A stretch of DNA of 64,000 nt, from the NCBI RefSeq assembly GCF_029962835.1, contig NC_080578.1, positions 103,147,759 to 103,211,758 on the forward strand, in the 5' to 3' direction. Below, one piece after another: positions 58,316 to 64,000 of this stretch. The DNA comes from Magnolia sinica. Its lineage: Eukaryota > Streptophyta > Magnoliopsida > Magnoliales > Magnoliaceae. The notes beneath the pieces are model-generated. The model ran no database searches and was not told where the DNA came from. It was given only the letters and a program-made list of their open reading frames with translations. Both the position numbers and the translations under genes were made by a program. Position 1 is the first letter of the stretch. Each line of letters starts with the position of its first letter.

Positions 58316-60046
58316 GATAATACAAATGCAAACAATTCCTTGCTTTTTTTGGAAGCCGAGGTCAAAAAGGTTGAAAATTTGCACACTGCTATTCAGTGTT
58401 TCGAGGCATTTTCAGGGCTAAAAGTCAATCTAGCTAAATCCAATATGTATGGCATCAATAGCTCGCGGCCCTGGCATGTATTTTTGGGTGCGTCACAGCT
58501 TCGCGCCCCTGTTCTTTCGTAGGGCTCGCCCTTTCTATCGGCAGACCGCCCAAAAGAATGTGGGAGAAAGTCTCCTCCAGGTTCGAGAAGCTTCTTGCGA
58601 GATGGAAGAGTCAATACTTATCTCTTGGCGGTTGTCTTACCCTTATAAAAGCCGCCCTTTCCAATATTCCTATTTATTTTATGTCACTCCTCAAGTGTCC
58701 CTGAGCAGTGTTGGCATCTCTTGAAAAGTGCAGGCGTGACTTTCTTTGGCATGGTAATGACATCAGGAAAAAATTTCATTTGATGAAATGGAAGGATGTT
58801 TGTAGGCGTACGGTAGATGGAGGGGCTGGATTAAGGGATCTCAAGGCTATGAATTAGGCCTTACTAGGTAAATGGATCTGGAGATTAGGGGTGGAAAACA
58901 ACAGTTTTTGGAATGAGGTTATCAAGCATAAATACGGAAAAGCGAGCAGGGGCTGGTGGACTAAAGAGTCCTCCACTTACAGGGCGTCAACTATCTGGCA
59001 GGATATTCTGAAAACTAAAAGGGAGGTGATCAATGGTATTAGTTTCGAGCTTGGCGATGGAGTGAATATTCGATTTTGGGAAGCTAACTAGGTAGGGGAC
59101 AGCCTTCTTAAAGATAGATTTCCGCAGATTTTCGCCCTTGCTCTAGCCAAATCAGTTCCCATGGCGGACTGTTATGAGATAGTTGGCAGCAACATTGTAT
59201 GGAGTATCGTTTGCAAGCATAATTTGCAAGACTGGGAAGTCATGGAATTCGCTGAGTTGTTAAGAGTGTATATCTACTCTCCTATCAAATCGACTCCCAA
59301 CAGGCTGGTCTGGAAGCATTGTAAGATGGGTTGCTTCTCGGTTTCCTCTCTGTACAGCCACATCTCCTCCATCAGATGATTCAGATCCCATAATTAGTCT
59401 ATAGGGGAGGCTTTTTTATGGAAATACGCTGCCCCTCTCAAAATTGTGGCTTTTGGTTAGCTGGCGGGGATTAGGAAGATCCTGACCATTGATAATTTTT
59501 GGAAAAAGGGATGATCCTTCCTAACAATTGCTTATGCTGTATGCGTCAGGAGGGATCAGTGGATCATTTACTGGTGAACTGTTCCCTTATTTACCACATC
59601 TGGGGCCGATTTCCTTCCTAGTTTCAATATTAGTACCTGTTTCCCTAAGAGGGTGGACTCTTTCCTGCAAGCGTGGCATGGTGTGCATATGGGCAAGGAG
59701 AGAACAAAGATCTGGAGGATGGCGGTCCTAGCCATCTGGTGGTTTATTTGGGAAGATGCTTCAAGGATGACGCCCATACTGCTCAGTATGTATCCTTGAA
59801 GGCGAAGAAGGCCCTGATAGAATGGGCCATGCAGGTTGACGCACTGAAGAACGCTAATATGCTGTTTTTAGGGGGCGTGAGTTGAGCTGTTCTGTTCTGC
59901 TATCTCAGCGGATCTTTCATTCTCAGTTTTTGCTTTTCCTGTGTTTTCTGTTTTTTCTGTTTTTGTTTTTGTTGTTTTGCTTGCTCTCTTTGTTCCAGGT
60001 TCTTTTCGTTTAATGCAATCATCTTTCAAAAAAAAATAAAAAATCT
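58316..60046 (+). pseudogene. LINE reverse transcriptase, C-terminal half and 3' end
   Basis: Continues the LINE after Copia B: the RT catalytic region (reading NANNSLLFLEAEV where the family has F/YADD), FSGLKVNLAKS, then the C-terminal region with LWHGND, MKWKDVCRR, GGAGLRDLKAMN and WIWRLGVENNSFWNEVI, and a zf-RVT-like tail (RLVWKHCKMGCFSVSSLY). Stops occur at about 58856 and 59089, and there are frameshifts. The end is a T-rich 3' region and TTTAATGCAATCATCTTTC followed by an A-rich tail (60029-60046), typical of plant L1 elements. Confidence 0.9.
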
Positions 60047-60277
60047 AACTTTGGGTCTTTTTCAAATTGATCTAACCGTGAAATACTACAGCATATGTAT
60101 CTAGGGAATAGTCGCTTCAAATTAAATCCTCCTTAAATATAATGAGTTCGATTTCCTATTTCAAGACGTCAATCAAGTTTCTGGTCGGTTAGGTGAAAAA
60201 AGTTGTGCTTATTTCAGGCAAAACATGAATTAAATAGCGCTTTCCTTTTCCTCAACTTGCCAGTCTATCAGAATAGC

Positions 60278-60640
60278 ACCGCCAAAATGGGCAATTTGCG
60301 ACGTATTTTTGCAATGGACTTTGTCTGTCGCTAAAACCTTAGTTTAACGACAAATTTAATCCGTCACTAATGGAAAAGGTTTGTCGCTAAGCCCGTGTTA
60401 GTCGAAAATCTGTCTGAACGTCGCTGAATTTAGCGACGAACCAAAATCCGTCGCTAAAATCTGATTTACGACGGATTTCGGTCCGTCGTTGGTAGGCGAC
60501 GGACGAAATCCGTCGCACATTTTCATTGTCTGCCACCTATAAATTCCCGCCCAAAAGACCAAATGGCGCGCTTTTCAGTAACTTTTGTGACGGATCATGG
60601 TCCGTCGTAAAAGGACTTGCCTTAACCTTAATTTTTTTCA
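60278..60640. mobile_element. CACTA/Spm-like subterminal repeat array (fragment)
   Basis: Repeated words in both orientations: TTTGCGACG, GTCGCTAA, TTTAGCGACG, AATCCGTCGC, TACGACGGATTTCGGTCCGTCG. The sequence begins CACCGCCAAAATGGGCAATT, a possible decayed CACTA terminus. Dense inverted GACGGA motifs are typical of subterminal regions of CACTA elements, where the transposase binds. No second end or transposase is seen. Confidence 0.5.
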
Positions 60641-61470
60641 TTTTTATAGGAATATGGTGGAAAATTAAGTTTTTTTGTAGTCTAATAATTATTTTTTAAT
60701 AGAATTTCAGTGGCCTAATTGTACATATTTGTTTCTAAGATTATTTTTTAACAATTGATTGAATGCAAAAAGAAAATTTATTTTGATTTTATATCAAATG
60801 AGTGAAATTTTTATTTTTATTTTTTAATTTAAAATTAATATTTAAAGGATTTAAAATTTATATCAAATGATTTGCAAAAAGAAAAAGAATATTAAGAAGT
60901 TTAAAAAAAATTAACAATGTTTGAGAAAAAAATTAGATTTTGAAAAAATAAAAATAGTGATTTAATAAAAAACTATTTTGTGGGAAAAAAGAATTTTGAA
61001 TAAAGTTGATAAATTTGAAAAAAAAAAAAAAAGCATTTGATTTTCAGAAAAAATAATATCCTGAAAAAGAAAATAATTTTTTTTTAAATGTGAGAATTTT
61101 CATAATGTGGGCCCACCATAATATTTTATAAAAACGATGAGATTTTGAAAAACAAAATATCATTTTAAAAAGGAAAATTGAAAAGTTGAAAACAAAATGA
61201 TGCTTTTAAAGGAAAAAAAAAAAATAAGCATTTTGGAATTTTTGGGAAAAAAATTAAAATTTGGGAAATTTTTTGAGATTTTGAAAATAAAAATTCAGAA
61301 TTTATATTTTTATTTTTTGAAATATTTTATAATAAAAATGATATTTTGTTAAAAGTTTTCAAAGAAAAATTAAGAGTAAAAAAATATACATTTTGAAAAA
61401 AAAATGTTATTTTTAAATAGAAATTGAAATTTATCTATGAAATAAAAAATATTTGTTAATAAATTATTAG
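60641..61470. other. AT-rich low-complexity interval
   Basis: Dominated by AAAATTTTGAAAA words with poly-A and poly-T runs. There is no coding signal; it may be the interior of the element starting at 60278. Confidence 0.5.
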
Positions 61471-61689
61471 GTACATCCACTAATTGAACCTTTAAACGTT
61501 AAAATCAAATTTCACTCAAATTGTTGATCAATCTTGTATGCCCAATATCTTCCTCATATGTAGCTTGATCGGGGTGAGTAACTAGTCAAATTGTGGGTAT
61601 TGATCAGTAAAGTAGAGTGAATGGACCACACATGTAAAATGGGCCAAATATTTTGGTCGAAATTATGACCCAACTTAGTAACATCGTGA

Positions 61690-61859
61690 GAACCTAAAAA
61701 TTGATGTTAGTAAGTTTTGTGGGCCCCATCATGATGTGTGTCGAACATCAACACCATGCATTTGATGTGTCCCCTTTAGACTATGAGATATCTCAAAAAT
61801 CATCTGTATACGAAACTCAGGTGGGCCATACCATCTAAAATCATGTGAAGACATCCTAA
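61690..61859. repeat. Half of a MITE cut by LTR F
   Basis: TGTGGGCCCCATCATGATGTG, ACACCATGCATTTGATGTGTCCCC and GGGCCATACCATCTAAAATCATGTGAAGAC match the complement of one arm of the 29105-29650 element. The copy stops at the LTR F boundary. Confidence 0.75.
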
Positions 61860-64000
61860 TGTAATGACCCGAAAAATTTCATGCCAAGACCCGAGTACTA
61901 CCTATATTTTTCCTCAGAAGTTATGTGTGGGTTAATTAGCGCTAAACTCGATTGCTTGTGAAATTTGCATCAATCACTTTAAATTTGATTTGCAGGACTC
62001 AAAACCTGTAGAATCGTTAATGCTATGTTACCCTGAAATCTAGGATTCAACGCTAAGTCCAGTTGCTCTTGGGAATTTTTAGAAACTTTGGATCGGACAT
62101 GGACCGCGCGTCGAAAGCCCGATAGCGATGATCTTAGGCGGTTATGGTCACCATGTTGGACTTGACCATCACCTCAAAAATCAAGTCCAGATGATGTCCT
62201 GGGTCGATTTGATTGAGTCTGGAGTAAAGAGTGTAAGAACGGTGAGAAATCAAATATAATTTTATGAAATCTGAGTCGTATCGCTTGCACGATGATTTTA
62301 AGCACTCTGACCATTGGATTTTGACCTAATTTCACCCTCGGATCAGGAAAGATGGCCTAGGCATGTCCTAGTGCCGGTGGACCTAATCGAGTTTCGATGA
62401 TCGTTGAATTGAGAGTGGTCCGCCACGGCTGATCTGTAAATCCGATTGGTACGAAAACTCAGCCTGACCTAGATCCATGGTCAGTGAGCTTAAGTCCGAC
62501 TGCACGTGGAGAAAGGACCACCAGAAGTGTTCCGTTGGATAAAGGACCACCAGAAGTGTTCCGTTGGATCGGAATAGGCCTGATTTGGTTATAACCTAAG
62601 TATACCTTGGCCCTGGGGCTATTTTCATCTATTTTAGGCCTATATAAAGACCTTAAAACCCTCACTCTCTTTTCCATACGAATTTCCTAACCCTAGCTAA
62701 GAAAGAGAGAGGAAAAGAGAGAGAAAGTGAGAGGGAAGTTGGTGAATCATCTTGAACTTCTTTCTTGTTACTCGTACCTAAACCATCACTTTTGAATTGT
62801 TATTCCGGCGATTCTAAGTTCCTTCTTGGGTAAGTTAATTAAACCCTAGCATGTGTTAGAGCTTAAACTTGTCTAAGTGTTGATCTAGCTCATTTCTATT
62901 CTTGCCTTAGGTTATCTAGTCGCCGTTGACGAAGACTTATCGTCTGAATCAGATCTATTGTGCTTTTCTGGTTTAAGGTGCGGACTATATTCGTATAGGT
63001 TATGGTTTTCAAGGCTTTCAATATTGAGTAATGGTTTATTATTGTTATGGATGCAATTTCACATGCCAACTATGATGTTTTTTTTACGTTCCTGATATAT
63101 ATGTGTTATATTGAGATTTGTGTATTCTATGTATATGTAGGAAGTATCGTATACGTATAAAATATGAACATGTGTTTGCCATGATTAATTGTCGTGTACT
63201 TGTACTAGTTGTATGTGTGTCAACTCCTTGGCGAAAGGAATTGTCCAAATGTGTGTTATCGCCAACATACGTCATGTATGCGGGACTATGTAGTCTAAGT
63301 ATTTGTAGAAATGTCAGAATGGTTAAGTGTGTAATATATTAACCTATTATGGGCGTTGAGAAGAGATTCTCAAATATCCTATTGGTGTGTATGATTTCCT
63401 ACATGCAATTTACATTCTTTGTTGTTTAACTTCAAGCGCTACTTATGTGTAATTCATGCTAAGTTGATATTCATCACATGCTTCCATATTGTATGATTAA
63501 AATTATTGCTCCATTACTGTTCTAAATTGTTATTATGAATCTCTGTTATAATTGAACATGTTTGGGACTATGGAATAGTCTAGGAAATCGGTAACAATCC
63601 TTGAGTTCGTGGCTGAGGTTGTTTTTGCCACGTAGGACGTGTTTGACGAAACCGAGTCGTATTAGAGTTGTCGGCAGTGGTTTGACCACAAGGATTGTTT
63701 GCGCACTCTATGTCGTTCAACTCAACGTGCGCTCGTGTTAGTCGAGTTCGTCAAGTAACCCGATTGTTCGATGTATGTTCACCATGTATGGACGCTATTG
63801 TTTGAATCTAGGATACCAAACTTACCGATGTAATCCCGTTAACCGTTGTACTTCGATCCGCTAAGCTTCATGAGCCGGACATGGTGGTATGGGACACCGT
63901 GGTCGAGCTGTCGGCCTACGCTGGGGTGACGAGCCTCCCCGTAGTGACCAGTGAGCACACCAGACTCGTGAGCCAATTATGGTGGTATGGGACACTATAT
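61860..64000 (+). mobile_element. LTR F (Ty3-type), partial, runs off right edge
   Basis: Begins TGTAATGACCCGAAAAATTT inside a MITE, the same start style as C, D and E. A strong TATA box, TATATAAAG at 62641-62649, is followed by a CT/GA-rich leader (AGAAAGAGAGAGG at 62700) as expected for a U3/R boundary. Near the right edge GGTGGTATGGGACAC occurs twice (63885 and 63981). Whether it is a solo LTR or the 5' LTR of a full element cannot be told. Confidence 0.75.
62512..62569. repeat. 29-bp tandem duplication in LTR F
   Basis: AAAGGACCACCAGAAGTGTT with its follow-on CCGTTGGAT is present twice head to tail (62512 and 62541), just upstream of the TATA box. Confidence 0.95.

Noticed and set aside
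1..64000. tRNA, rRNA or snoRNA genes
   Set aside because: Reading both strands I saw no cloverleaf with A and B boxes at the right spacing. The only B-box-like sequence belongs to the SINE, and TGGTATCAGAGC marks primer sites, not tRNA genes.

Overview
This window is nuclear DNA of a flowering plant. The evidence is a plant-type CC-NB-ARC-LRR resistance gene family, Copia retrotransposons primed by initiator-Met tRNA, a plant L1-type LINE, very long solo LTRs, and intergenic DNA built from hundreds of copies of a palindromic core (GTGGGCCCCACCATGATG...CACCGTCCATCCATTT). My impression is a large, repeat-rich non-grass genome, possibly a magnoliid, but that is not proven by anything here.

Two protein genes look functional. 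A CC-NB-ARC-LRR gene runs off the left edge on the minus strand (ATG at 1150; 383 intact codons). A complete intronless paralogue lies at 34169-37024 on the plus strand (951 residues). They are about 82% identical by eye over the shared part. They sit head to head and share more than a kilobase of upstream sequence (about 1980-2580 against 30540-31250, inverted), so they are an inverted segmental duplication whose spacer was inflated by transposons. A third copy of their promoter and leader, without any coding sequence, lies at 28463-28775.

Layout: 1-1375 NLR 1 and promoter; 1376-4528 MITE fragments and a CT/TATA compound minisatellite; 4529-6541 solo LTR (E); 6542-15725 MITE-like foldback elements, including an 858-bp hairpin (8233-9090) and an element with a perfect 9-bp target duplication (10266-10780); 15726-20980 a 5.3-kb solo LTR (D); 20981-33978 low-feature DNA, MITEs, a small SINE (26651-26741) and the orphan NLR leader; 34000-37024 NLR 2; 37025-39864 MITE fragments; 39865-49372 Copia element A (TSD ATTTT), into which a 4.07-kb solo LTR (C, TSD ATAGC) is nested; 49378-52150 decayed sequence with a Copia RT relic; 52155-60046 a 5'-truncated LINE cut in two by Copia element B (52769-58315, TSD GATAA); 60278-60640 a GACGGA/TCCGTC subterminal array of CACTA type; 60640-61470 AT-rich DNA; 61860-64000 the start of another LTR (F) running off the right edge.

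All retroelement genes seen are broken (premature stops, start loss, catalytic Asp to Asn), with many changes of the C-to-T/G-to-A kind expected in methylated plant repeats. No tRNA, rRNA or CRISPR array was recognised. The most notable items are the inverted NLR duplication with its orphan leader, the family of foldback elements that combine one shared core with several different terminal repeats and 9-bp target duplications, the long hairpin, and the CGACCGGTCG palindrome arrays in the U3 of the Copia LTRs.
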